NCBI RefSeq assembly: GCF_000003605.2
Contig: NW_003155239.1
Span: 155,154 to 219,153, forward strand
DNA length: 64,000 nucleotides
Source: Saccoglossus kowalevskii
Taxonomy: Eukaryota; Hemichordata; Enteropneusta; Harrimaniidae
Reading direction: 5' to 3'
Shown here piece after piece: positions 11,351-22,497 of this stretch. The notes under the pieces were generated by a model, which searched no databases, was not told where the DNA came from, and saw only the letters and a list, made by a program, of their open reading frames with translations. Every line of letters begins with the position of its first letter. Position 1 is the stretch's first letter. Position numbers and translations under genes: made by a program.

Positions 11351-14254
11351 AGGCGGACGATGTACAATATGGTACCAATAAGAACTATGATATTCATATT
11401 GTAAATAGCCAAAGAGGGAGGGTTTTCTATCTCCAAACAGTGAAATATACTGGTGAATTGCCTGTATGCTGATTGGACATCATGATTGACTTTGTTTTAG
11501 GTCCTTTGTGCAGTCAATATGGGGGGGGGGGATGAAAGAATTAGTTTGCGCAAATACTTTAGTAAAACTAAATAACATTTCTATTTGTATCAAATTGAGG
11601 CATTACCACATTGTCTTAGATTATTTATCGCTACAAGTAATCGTCAAGAAAACCACTGACTCTGATAGGAACTTTTGATTTTAGAGCCTCTAGGAAGAGC
11701 ACTGCTCCCTCTAGAGTCAAGGAAGTTAGTCACATGATTTGCCAACATTTATTACAAACCAGTAATCCATCTTCATAAATAAATCTATCGATTCAACTAT
11801 TATCCCAACATTATTTGTCCTATTGGAAGCATTTACATTAATATCTCGAATAATTTTTTGGTCCATGCCAACACTATTAAGTAAAATATTTTTGGCTTAC
11901 TTACACTCGCATATTACAAAAGTATAAATGGTGATATCAAATGCCACCCTTAACATATGAAATCAAATTTGTGTTGACAAAATTTGCTAAATACTGTTGA
12001 AAATATTGATTTAGCAGATGAACTAAATTCAATTTATATTAACAAAATAATTTTCCCCTGCTAAGAGTGCTGCGTGCAAGTTTTGTTGACTTCAACCATA
12101 AAGGTCATTGGTGTTCGATTAAGACATATCAATGTTTTTGTCGTCACTGTCCAACTCAAGTTGGTTGACATGCTGAGCCCTAGCAGTGTGACTAAGTATA
12201 CACACACCCAGACAGGTAGGTAGGAATTGATTATTATTTTAATAATCCATACGTTTAATTGCCCTGTCATTGATTACTAATTAAAATATGATGTGCATTG
12301 AATGCTTCTATGCTGCATACATGGCAATCTCAGATATTTCTTAGGCATGGCACCCTGTTGTATTTTCCCATGCTTTCTTGAACCAAATTCGTGTAGCACG
12401 CTGGGGTGCTATTTTGCATTTGGTTCAAAAGCTAGGAGCCATTTGTGACCAGTCAATGTATGTGTTACGCTAGGGCTTTCACATTGCCCAATCTATGTAG
12501 TTGGGTACTGATGTTCTGTATCTTTGTGTTATTTACTGGTAACCATAACAACGTACCTTATCTTTTTCAAATGGTTCTGTTACTGATGGCAATCCTATTT
12601 TGAATATACCACCCGAGTTGCCCTGTAGTAACCACATTCAAATTGCATAGATTTTGCTCCAATTTAACTCCAAATTACTTTGCTTTCTTATTCACTGTAA
12701 TTTGCTCTTTCCCCAAACTACATGAATTCAGTTTATTTCCCTGCATGAGAAATTATCATACCGGTAACTCATATCTCTTGAATGCTACCTCAGTTTATCC
12801 AACCTCTCATCCTCCCCAGTTTTTGTGTAAAATCAATGACATCACTGCTCAATATAAAACGCGTACAAAACAAAATTTGTATGACTTGAAATGCGCCTTT
12901 GTTATAATATAAATATAATGCAATTCAGTTGAATGGCAATTGCTACTTTTCAAATTTTTACACTTCATTTTCGAGCTTTAACTGTGTTTACAGATATGCA
13001 TTTATGCTATAGAACCACAACTGTAATGTACACAAGAGCATGTTTTATTAAAAGCATATGTACAGTTGTAGCTATGGGTTAATTTCATCTGATGTAAACA
13101 CACTGTTAGTCGCTACTAGAGCCTACAGCCATGGAAAAGTTCTCAGTAATGTGATTTTAGTTGTGTGATAAGGACTGACAAACAGTAGGATGTGGAGGGC
13201 GGTGGCGTGTCAACTCTCTAGTAACTGTTTAAATGACATTGCCCGAACACAAGGAAATTCACTAGGTTACATACTATGCTAGGGACTGATTTGCTAATAC
13301 GATTACGTTAGATGATGAATGAAGTATGGGTAATAGCCAACAGAAAATCTGACTCATTGCATTATCGCTGCGAAAAAACCACTTGAATTGCGTATCCTTT
13401 GGGGTGATCATTTCATGAAGGTAACTGATGCTCCTAATTTCGCACAAATTTGGTATTTAAGATGCCGAGATGCGTTAATCATGAATTTCTAATACTGGGG
13501 ATTATTTGTCACTAAATGTACTTCAGCTGTTTAATAAAATTGATGTAACTCGAGTAGTTTTTGTGACAGACGCATGTACAGATTCCATAATAAGAAGAAA
13601 AAAAAAAGTGATTCAGATATTGATAAAAATTACTGTTTATCTTTCATTGGAGAAATAAACTAGTTTTAAAAAATCTTAATCAGCTCTAAGGTAGATAGGT
13701 AAATTATAAGACTTCCATCACTGAGGTAGATACAGGCATACATAAATTGTCGTGAAGCACCGCCCTTGTCTAATCAGCGACTCCATCGCTTGTCACAAGG
13801 TGGTAGCTGTCCTGAATACAAAGTCATGTCCAGTTGTCCGTTACCACTTAGTCCTTGATTCAGTCTACAGGTAGCCATCTTGTGGTTGGAATTCTTTGCC
13901 TACCCTCAGTGACTGTATTTACATCTAGTTATTCCGTATCTAGGTATGTTATTTTTTGGTGTTTTGTATTTACACAATTGCCAACGTGTTGAATATTGAC
14001 TAATCAAGATAGGTTTTTGATGAAAGGTCTGTGGTTGTAATTAATAATGCAAATACATGTGTTTATAGCTTTAGATAGGTTTGTTGAGCCCTGTCCATGA
14101 AGGACAGTCATTAAAAAATTCTTTTTCTTGATATGACTTATCAGAAAATAGTTTTTTTATTTGTCTGGTTCTATGCTAGTGAGTATTGATTTCATCGTGA
14201 CTACTATATTTTGCCTTGGCTGTCCTTACATTGATGACACTTGATTCTGTTATT
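11351..14254. other. Non-coding stretch, nothing firm recognised
   Basis: Contains an 11-G run at 11521-11531 and AT-rich sequence. A slightly less AT-rich patch at about 13740-13960 has no reading frame of note. It could hold an untranslated exon, but no specific signal supports that. Confidence 0.45.
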
Positions 14255-14467
14255 ACTGTAAAATACTTTATTTTAGTTGGGATTAATTTTCAGTAAAGAC
14301 ATTTTGGCTGTTTTGTATGAAGTTATTTTCACTAATTTTTGGTGAGTTAAGTTCGTAAAATATATAGAGAAAAAGTCTCTATTTTGATTGGATTTTATTT
14401 TCACTAATTCATCCGTTCAGTGAAAATTACCAGAATAAATTTTAAGTGAAAATTAAGTATTTGCAGT
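14255..14467. mobile_element. MITE family C copy (ACTGTAAAATAC termini)
   Basis: The ends ACTGTAAAATACTTTATTTT and the complement of AAAATTAAGTATTTGCAGT match as inverted termini. The interior carries TTATTTTCACTAATT and TTCAGTGAAAATTACC. The same plan and nearly the same length (213 versus 210 bp) occur in the copy at 51729-51938, which confirms the boundaries by comparison. There is no coding capacity. TA lies at the left boundary; the right TA appears mutated. Confidence 0.6.
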
Positions 14468-17403
14468 TGCATTTCATCATGGTTTTACTCTTTGAATGCC
14501 AACGTCAACTTTCTGTTGCCTTTTAATAAAACTAAAATAAAAAAATAAAAATAAAAAATCATCCATATTTTTTCAAGCGCTTCAATAACCCATATTATTT
14601 GGTCCAAAATTAAACAAAGAAAATGCGTAAAAAGTTGAAAATGTATTGACCAGAACAATTTTAAACAACTTAAATGCAGGTTTTATACAGAAGAAGCAAA
14701 AGCTGTTGATATATGGTACAAACTGGATATTGTTGATGACCAAGAGTATTTCCCTTGCATGCGTGGTTACCTAGCAACCTTAGAACCTGAAACCGAGCAC
14801 ATTGAATTCCATTATTGCATTTTCTGGTGTCGATTTTGCCAAGGAAAGAAATTTCGGTAATAAAATAAATGAGTTTTTTTTTCAACAGTTTTATTTTAAC
14901 CTTTTAATCACTGTTTCCTGCCAAATGCGTCTCATATTCTTTTTTATGTATTTTCCAAGAAATACTTAATTTTGTGACTCAAAATTTGAAGGAAAATACT
15001 AGAAATAAAGCTGCTTTCAAGTTTTGCATCTTCTGAGCAAATTCAAAATGCATTATGGGAGGGAATTTGTAAGTATCTATTCATAATAAAATCAATAAAA
15101 AACAAAACTGAATTACATTAAATAAGAAAATTTGAATTTATTTTTCAATTTGATTTGATTCCTTATTTAAAAACCATTTAAAGTATTTGAGAAAAAAGAC
15201 GATAAGTATTTTCTCTGTTTAATGCTTTCATGATTTAAAATGTCCCCAATCATACTCTGAAATAGTATTGGGTTGCATTGATTTCAGTGAAATATTTGTT
15301 CTCAAGAACACCATTAAATTATCTAATTGTGAATATTAAACTGTTTGCAGGATTTATCATTGTCTTACTGCTCAAATCGACTGTTGAAATAGCAGCTATA
15401 TAAATAATGGCGCCTTTCTGACATGCTGTGTTCCACAACAATTATTGCTGCATCGCACACATGTAGATACTGTTTTTTCATACACAGCACCCGAGTCTGC
15501 TTACTTTTCTCAACATTTTCAAGACCGGCATATTTTCACTTTGAACTGGTACGATAAATACATAAAACCAGTTGATGTGTTTCATTTTCCAGATCATAAA
15601 ATAATTTGTTTACATCAAAGGCTGACGAGATGCAAATTTTGTTAGCCTATTCGTTGCTTGAGGAAAATGTCTAATTAAATTGACTGTGTTCTCTCTAACA
15701 CTCCCAGTGATGGCTTGTTGATTTTATTGACATGTTCAACTTAGTGGAATGTTCGTCATTGTGTAAACATCGTAATAAAAAACTTAGCGGTGTTGTATTT
15801 TGTCTGATTATTGTTTACGTAAGGCGGTAGTCAAATTAATCAACCATCGGTTTGCCTATCCCAATTTTTGTAATGTTAATTGTTGTATGAACTGTGGTCT
15901 GTCTACGAGGTCTGCTACAAGGTCTTGTGAAGACCATTAGTCCTATTAAATCAGTTTCCTGTCAAAGACATCCAGTGCTTTTGTGATTGTGTGAAGACGA
16001 ACAAATCTCACTGACAGTAAATGATCTGTGTAACAAGGAAATTAAGTGAATTATATTCTCAGGGTGTCCGACAAATTACTGTTCGTGTAGTCTACTCTTG
16101 GTGTTTAGCTTGATTTACGGATTGTTAAACGTTTTCTGGATTAAAAATAGGGAAAAATATTCTATTGATTGTGAAGATCAGAGTATTGTCGTGAAATAAA
16201 AAATAATAAATCAAGGACCATTCTATTGTTGTATTAAAATACAAAATTGAAGACCTTGGTGTTGGAGTCATTGAATAAAAAATCACTTGGCTTTGACAAA
16301 CAGAGTCTGATAGATCGTGACAGTCTGAGTATTTGAAGGCTATGCAAGGAGTTGTCTTGCATGTCACTTAACACCCAAGGGTGTACACCCTTTTTTGTTT
16401 GTATTCTGTGATGCTACAAAGGTATGTCTGGGTCAGTAAATACAATTTGACAAATCTTGATATGAAATCATCAGCGCTAAATTATCTACACAAAGTAATT
16501 TATTATTTAATCCTGTCTGACTCGAGTAGACAAGTGGGTTACCTTTAAAATCTTGAATTTTTTCTTATAGTTGATTTCCACTGTGTTTTTATGGATTAAT
16601 GGTGAATGTACCAGTTCTTGTCCTTGATATGCCAGTCTTGCTTGTACAATACTTGTCTTATCTTGGCTTAATGTTTTTCTTTCCCATCAAAACCTGTAGC
16701 TTTATACCAAAATTATGAAAAAAAAATACATATGGGAGAAATGAGCCAAATGTTGCACCAAATAATGGTGATAACAATTGGGGCAGTTGAAGGGTTAACG
16801 TAATGAATAATATGGGTGGGGTCACATTTAAATAATACAATGATGAATCTGGCTGCTTTGGTTGTTTTCTGGCCTGAATACTGAATTTGATTTGTAAACC
16901 CTTTTCCATCAATATAACAGCATATTGCCCCTCCCTCCCTCCCTCCCCCGCTAGTAATGGGTTATTTGTTTGATTGGTTGGAACATTAATGGTTCAGTAA
17001 AGTAGGTTATGGGAGAAAATTGAAATGCTGTTTTTTTATTACCCTGTAGCTGAATTCATGATGAAAATTAATATTTTTGTGAGAGTGGTTCCATTAGTGA
17101 CCTAAAAAGATGGTTGTTGGTGGAACCAGTGTGTGGAACAGCTTGCAGATAAAATGCTATTTGACATGCTGAATTGTAGATGTATATTATTAGTGATGTG
17201 TGGTATGTAATCAATCAGTTTCCTCCTGGCATGTCAAGGTGTTCAAAGTAAAATTTATAATTCTTAATAAATCAATGGTTTACATCAAGTTGTGTGGTAG
17301 GTTATGTTTGGTAGATGTACAGTCTAGATTCCCAGTGTTCTACACTTTCTACCAGACTGTTTGGTGGACATTTAAACTGGACCCAGTTGTTTTATATATT
17401 TTT
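14468..17403. other. Non-coding stretch with simple repeats
   Basis: AT-rich sequence with a CCCT-type tract at about 16926-16948. No exon or RNA gene is recognised. Confidence 0.5.
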
Positions 17404-18380
17404 AGTCCCCGTTCGGATGCAGTCTGAAAACGGGGACTTGTGTTTTGACCTCCGTCCGTGTGTGCGTGCGTCTGTGCGTGCGTCCGGACCTGTATCTTAG
17501 AAATGCCTGGACCAATCACAATCAAACTTCACACATACATCGTATATGATATGATATTATACATATGCACGTCAATTTGTTTCAAGTTCTGATTCAAGAT
17601 GGCCGAATGGCGGCCATTTTTGTGCTGAAAAATCCTAAAAATCAAGCATTTCTCGGCTGTTTACAAATAATTTTTTTTCAAACTTGATATATACATTAGA
17701 CATTATGGGACCTTGATGCAAATAATTTTGTTTTTCAGATAAGATTCAAAATGACCAACTGGCGGCCATTGTTTCAATGAATGTGGTTCTCGTGCCATAT
17801 TTCTGACTTGCTTTCACTGATTATGTTCAAATTTTAAATATTCATTATACATCATGTCATAGATAAACAGTTACATTGGTTTGACAATCCTATTCAAAAT
17901 GGCTGAATGGTGTTCATTTTTGTGCTAAAAAGTCATCAAATATCAAGCATTTCTGGCATTTATGGATGGATTTCGTTCAAACTTGGTACATACATTAGAC
18001 ATTACGGGTTCCTGATGCACGGCATTTTTTTTTTCAGATTGGATTCAAAATGGCTGACTGGCCGCCATTTTGTTTTAATGAATGTGGTTCTCGTGCCATA
18101 TCTCTGACTTGCTTTGACTGATTATATTCAAATTTTATATATTCGTTATACATCATGTGACATATATACATGTATTCAAAATGGCTGATTTTGAATGCTG
18201 TTCCAGAGCAATATCTCTAAATATGGACAAGTACTTGTTTGATGATCAGATACAAATGTCAATCATTTTAATGTTAAAAAACCATATTCCTGACATGGTT
18301 ATATTCCAGCTATATTACTATAAACAAAACTATATTTCTTAAATTTAATAACTAACGGGGACTGTGCCATGCATGGCTTG
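17404..18380 (+). mobile_element. HINE/pearl-like element, family A, full-length copy
   Basis: The element begins with a hairpin, AGTCCCCGTT, a spacer, then AACGGGGACT, followed by a GTGCGTGC-rich microsatellite. A tandem core of roughly 300-bp units follows (recurring text such as GAATGTGGTTCTCGTGCCAT and CATTAGACATTA). It ends AACGGGGACTGTGCC...GGCTTG. The flanks are T-rich on the left and TT on the right. A 5' hairpin, microsatellite, tandem core, asymmetric ends and T|T insertion match the published description of Helentron-associated elements (HINEs), which include the bivalve pearl elements. The family assignment is inference; the structure is seen directly. Related copies lie at 22208-22446 and 49170-49583. 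Confidence 0.6.
17597..17622. promoter_or_regulatory. Paired YY1-like motifs in HINE family A
   Basis: CAAGATGGCCGAATGG followed directly by CGGCCATTTTTG gives two ATGGC-type cores in opposite orientation. The arrangement recurs in the tandem core (about 18045-18072) and in the 49170 copy (about 49434-49458). AAGATGGC/GCCATTTT matches the YY1 consensus; binding is inference. Confidence 0.35.
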
Positions 18381-19014
18381 TTCTACCACGGTTTGTTTAT
18401 CCTCTTGTATAATCATTGCAGAGATGACATACAATTCACTGTCTATGGATGCTTTCTACTATGCTATATCCTAGAATGACATGATGATTACATTTTGAAT
18501 TAGCTCAGAATTTTGCCACGAGTTTGAACTACAGCTATTATGCTCATATCACAAATATTGTTTCAATAATTTAACGGTGAATAAAATAACATGCATATTG
18601 AAATGTGTTCAGATTAATTTTACTTACTCAGACTAATGATCCATGTTTATTTTTTACAAATGATTTCACATGCTGGCAGTTGATCAAAGTGAATTGGACC
18701 AAATTCCTTCTGCACGAGTGTCTCATTTCAGGAAGGTAATAATTAACATAAAATTACTAGATAGTCTGTAATGTCAGATCTCATCTGTACAGTTTAATCC
18801 ATCACTATGGGTTTGAATAGCTCTGTGAAGCCAATAAACCAAGAAGTAATCAACTATGGAACCAAAATTTATGGAGATAAAGGGGTCCGAAATGGCCAAT
18901 TTCCTCTTTGACACGTATAGATTTTGGCATGGATGCCTTTTCGCATTGATAATAGTTCCGTAACCATGGTGTTTTATGGTATGATGATTGCTTGACCTTT
19001 TTTCATGGATTTAG
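18381..19014. other. Non-coding stretch, nothing recognised
   Basis: AT-rich spacer between two repeat elements. Confidence 0.5.
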
Positions 19015-21052
19015 GGGTGATCTCATATTCAAACACCTGGGTCAAACCTGGGTTTACTCGACCTGCCCTATTCAGACCTACTAGACCTAAAATATGCAAA
19101 TTAGTAGTAGGTTTGAACCTAACCTCCGGATTAACTGCCCATTAACGCCCCCACTGAAAACAAACAACAGAGAACAAAGAAGACAGACCTAGGGAAACCT
19201 AGGTTGTTCTTACAATACTCTTTCAGCCTGGTTTCAGTAGGGAAAAAAAAAAGATGTATACTATGGTGAAGTGTTAAGAATTAGAGCAGCGATTTTTTTT
19301 TTTGTTTTGCAATACTTGTACATCTAAATGCTAATAAAAACAAACTTGCATTTGTTTCACAAATCTATTTACATCATGTTATTTATAAGTGTGATGAAAA
19401 TTATATTCATTTATTTCTGTGATTGGTAATAATAATCAGTTTCCCACAACTTACATTTTGGTACAAGTCAATACAATTGTTATTGTTATTCAATTTATCT
19501 GGAATTAATTACAGACGTGATGGTTTGTTATATTTTGTCATTAAATGTGAATCAAGTGATACCATAAACCCTCTCTATTGTGATATATATGGTAAATTAA
19601 TGTTTGAAACAGAACAGGGAAAAGATGCACTAGAATTTTAATGAGCAGCTTCTTAGGATAAATTACTTACGTTATATATATATTTGGCATAGTCAGTAAA
19701 ATATGTTTATCCATGGAGCGAACTTGTACATTTTGTCCGCAACAAGTACGATCAGTTTTGTGTCCATGTCAGTTCATAAATTCATAGAACACATTTTTTG
19801 GTTAAGTTTGTAAAGTCTGTGAGACTGCGAGTTATCAAAATATGATGAAAGTATTAAATCGATAATGGCAACATTGTTTTCTACGAAGGCATCTGAAAAC
19901 CACAGTCCCTCTATCACTGTGTCGGGGCTATTAAATGCTACGACTCCGGCGCTACGACCACCATAACACGGGTATTTACCGCTGCCGATATCTTACTTTT
20001 TTGTGACAAAATGCACACATTTCGAACCCCCGGTTAATTAATTATTTTAGAAAATACATCGACCACAGTGCCTTGAGAGACTGTGGGCGAAGTAGGCAGC
20101 GAGATATTGTTTTAAACACCGCAGAAAATCATGCACTCAACGCAGCCATCTTGGTTACCTCAATCAGAATTCCCCCTTGTCACCCAGCATGCATCGATTG
20201 CGATATCGCAACGTGCACTGTGTCGCCTTAGGCGACGGTCTTAGGTACAAGGCACTCTATGAATAAGGTATTTTCAGAGGTCGGAGTTCGTTTTTTATAA
20301 GTAGTCTCGTCTGCAGATGAATAGCAGTAAATAATCAGCGCGAGTCCATTTAATTTAATTTACTGTTTTGATACTTCATGTCACCGGAAATCGAATAAGA
20401 AAAACTGCAAATAACCGATGTGCAGCAAATCGAAATAAATTTTCATGGCGTACGCTGCATTTGTTTTTCCCGATTTTGCGATGCCGCACTCCTGAATGAA
20501 CTGTTTGAAAATTGAACGCGCAACAGTAGTAAAGGCTTGAACACAGTAGCGTAAGTCTCAAGTGCAACTTTGTATCAACAAATGTTCGTCTTTTGATACT
20601 TATTAGCTGTCAGAGACACATATCAATTGTCCAGCCCAATGAAAAGTCTGATTCACGTCCTCTGCTCAACTTGCGACTCGGGCATAACAGTTTATCAAAA
20701 CAAAACAATTTATTCAGCTCGCTGTTCACAGATATACAAGAGTGTTTTTTTTAGGCAAGGCACACGGTAAAATGACTACTGTACACCAATAAATCGACAC
20801 ATTTTAGAGACAACTATCTAGTCTTCAAAAAGCAATGTAAACTCTGTCAATCCTAAAAATAAACAACAGCTTGAATGAGGTGTGAATGAGATCGGTTCGA
20901 ACCGTAGTTTTTATGCAAATTCGTGCGGTCGTCCTGAACCGCACTGTCTATTGTTTAAACTTACGAACCGCAAAACTGGGTTTTGTTCGGGCGGTTTAGG
21001 GCGGTTTGGGTTTTCGTAGGTTTGACCCGCATGTTTGAATATGAGATCACCC
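19015..21052. mobile_element. 2-kb element with diverged terminal inverted repeats
   Basis: The left end reads GGGTGATCTCATATTCAAAC and continues GGGTCAAACCT; the right end, reverse-complemented, reads GGGTGATCTCATATTCAAAC then GGGTCAAACCT. The similarity continues more weakly inward (ATGCAAATTAG...GGTTTGAACC on the left against AATTTGCAT...GGTTCGAACC on the right), giving arms of perhaps 120-165 bp. The interior contains perfect palindromes at 20198-20211 and 20222-20236. No transposase reading frame is recognised and no convincing target duplication was found, so the superfamily is unassigned. Confidence 0.6.
20198..20236. repeat. Two adjacent perfect palindromes
   Basis: TTGCGATATCGCAA (20198-20211) is a 14-bp perfect palindrome. 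GTCGCC-TTA-GGCGAC (20222-20236) is a 6-bp stem with a 3-nt loop. They lie about 10 bp apart inside the 19015-21052 element. Confidence 0.7.
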
Positions 21053-21690
21053 GGTGACCCCTTACTGCTAAGCGCTGTTGTCGTTTCTGAACTCTGACCA
21101 TGGCAACCAAATATCTGTATACTTTTAGGCACTTTCCAATAATGTGCCTTTTTTGCCAATTCATATTTATACCAGTATTGTACTCAAACATTTTCTACAA
21201 CTTTACACTAGTATACGTAAAGGCCCACAGTGATTATAAGATTAACCAGGTGGGAATTATGCATAATAACATTTGCAGCACCAACATGTCCTCTAACAGA
21301 ACTGATTTTATAGAAATCTACAAACAAAATGGAATCCCTCTAGATCAAGTTGAGTAAGCTTGTTGATTGCTGGGATGATCTTCTTCAAGAAAAAAAAATT
21401 ACAGATGACTTTAGGCACAATCAAATTTGTTGTGGTCCCAGATTTTCTTTGTTTTTACACTTTTGTTCATGAAACATGTATTTCATTTTACCAAATTTAA
21501 CATCTGTAACTATAGTTAGATCAATATATGATTTTCTGTTCTGATTTTCAATCATATGCCAGTAGAGCAGCACGAGTTGCACCACAGCAACGTGTCATAT
21601 CAGTTTAGAGGACACACTGTAGAGTTAAGCTTCTGCTAATTCAACCATATTCATAAAAAGCAATTTACGGTAGTTATACAAGGTTTTTTT

Positions 21691-22497
21691 AGCTCGGCTG
21701 TCGACTTTGTCGAGCGGAGCTTATCATATGAGTGATTGTCTGTCGTCCGTCGTCAATGTTTTACTTATTCGACTTCTTCTTGAAAACTACAAGCCTGAAT
21801 GCTTTGATACTTGGTGTATATGTACCTTGGGTAGACCTCTCAGATTTGTTCATTTCATGATCATATATTCAATTCTCTAATTTTGGTGAAAATTTTTGTC
21901 ATTTTTGGTAAAAAGTGATATTTTCGACTTGTTAAAAACCGCAAGTGCAAATCCTTTGATATTACATATATAGGTACTACATGTGGACCTCTCTCAGATT
22001 TGTTCATTTTGTAATGATATCTTTAATTCTCTAATTTTGATGAATATTTTTGTCATTTTTGGTAAAAAGGGATATTTTCTTCTTGTTAAAAACCACAAAC
22101 ATTTATGGTGAAAAATTTTATTTTTGAATTCTTGTTGAAAACAAGTCCCATTGCATTGATACTATGCATATTGTTCATTTTCTAATGATATCTTCTGTTC
22201 TTTAATTAGTCCCCGTTTGTGTTTCATACTCAGATCAAAGATGGCCGAATAACGGCTGTTTTTATTTTGGGTCATATTACTACTACATGGAACACAAGTT
22301 TTGAAGTAAATAAACAATCTGTTGTATACGCCACTTGGAACTCAAGTTTCAAGGACACGCTCGCGACAACCCCTCCGCTTTAATATGACGAGCACAAAGA
22401 GAACTTTCAAAAATTTAACGGGAACTGTGTCATTTTCAATGACTTGTTGAAATGTGCATTGCTAACAGCAAAGCTATCTCATCCGAGAGGCTGCTTG
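21691..22497 (+). mobile_element. HINE/pearl-like element, family B, interrupted copy
   Basis: It begins AGCTCGGCTGTCGAC...GTCGAGCGGAGCT, a 5' hairpin, followed by GTC/CGT-rich sequence. Tandem units of about 135 bp come next (recurring CTCAGATTTGTTCATTT and TTTTGTCATTTTTGGTAAAA). It ends AACAGC...GAGGCTGCTTG. It matches the copy at 29089-29675 along its length except for a 241-bp interruption at 22208-22448. The general plan (AG start, hairpin, tandem core, CTTG end, T-rich left flank) is shared with family A, suggesting the same superfamily. Confidence 0.6.
22208..22446 (+). mobile_element. Family A element nested inside a family B element
   Basis: It starts AGTCCCCGTTTG and ends AACGGGAACTG...GACTTG. 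The uninterrupted family B copy at about 29625 reads TTCTTTAATTGAAATGTGC. Here the same text is split after TTCTTTAATT and resumes at TTGAAATGTGC, so a TT dinucleotide (22206-22207 and 22447-22448) is the apparent target duplication. This fixes the element ends as AG...CTTG and dates family A insertion after family B. At 239 bp this is a short, internally deleted copy. Confidence 0.65.

Noticed and set aside
10701-11381. Long reading frames on both strands across 10793-11270
   Set aside because: They exist only because unresolved bases translate as X; the sequenced parts have no recognisable protein.
13740-13960. Less AT-rich patch considered as the CtBP promoter or 5' UTR exon
   Set aside because: No promoter motif or donor site stands out beyond what occurs by chance.
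20885-20905. GGTTCGAACC, resembling a tRNA B box
   Set aside because: No acceptor stem, anticodon stem or A box can be drawn around it; it is part of the arm of the 19015-21052 element.
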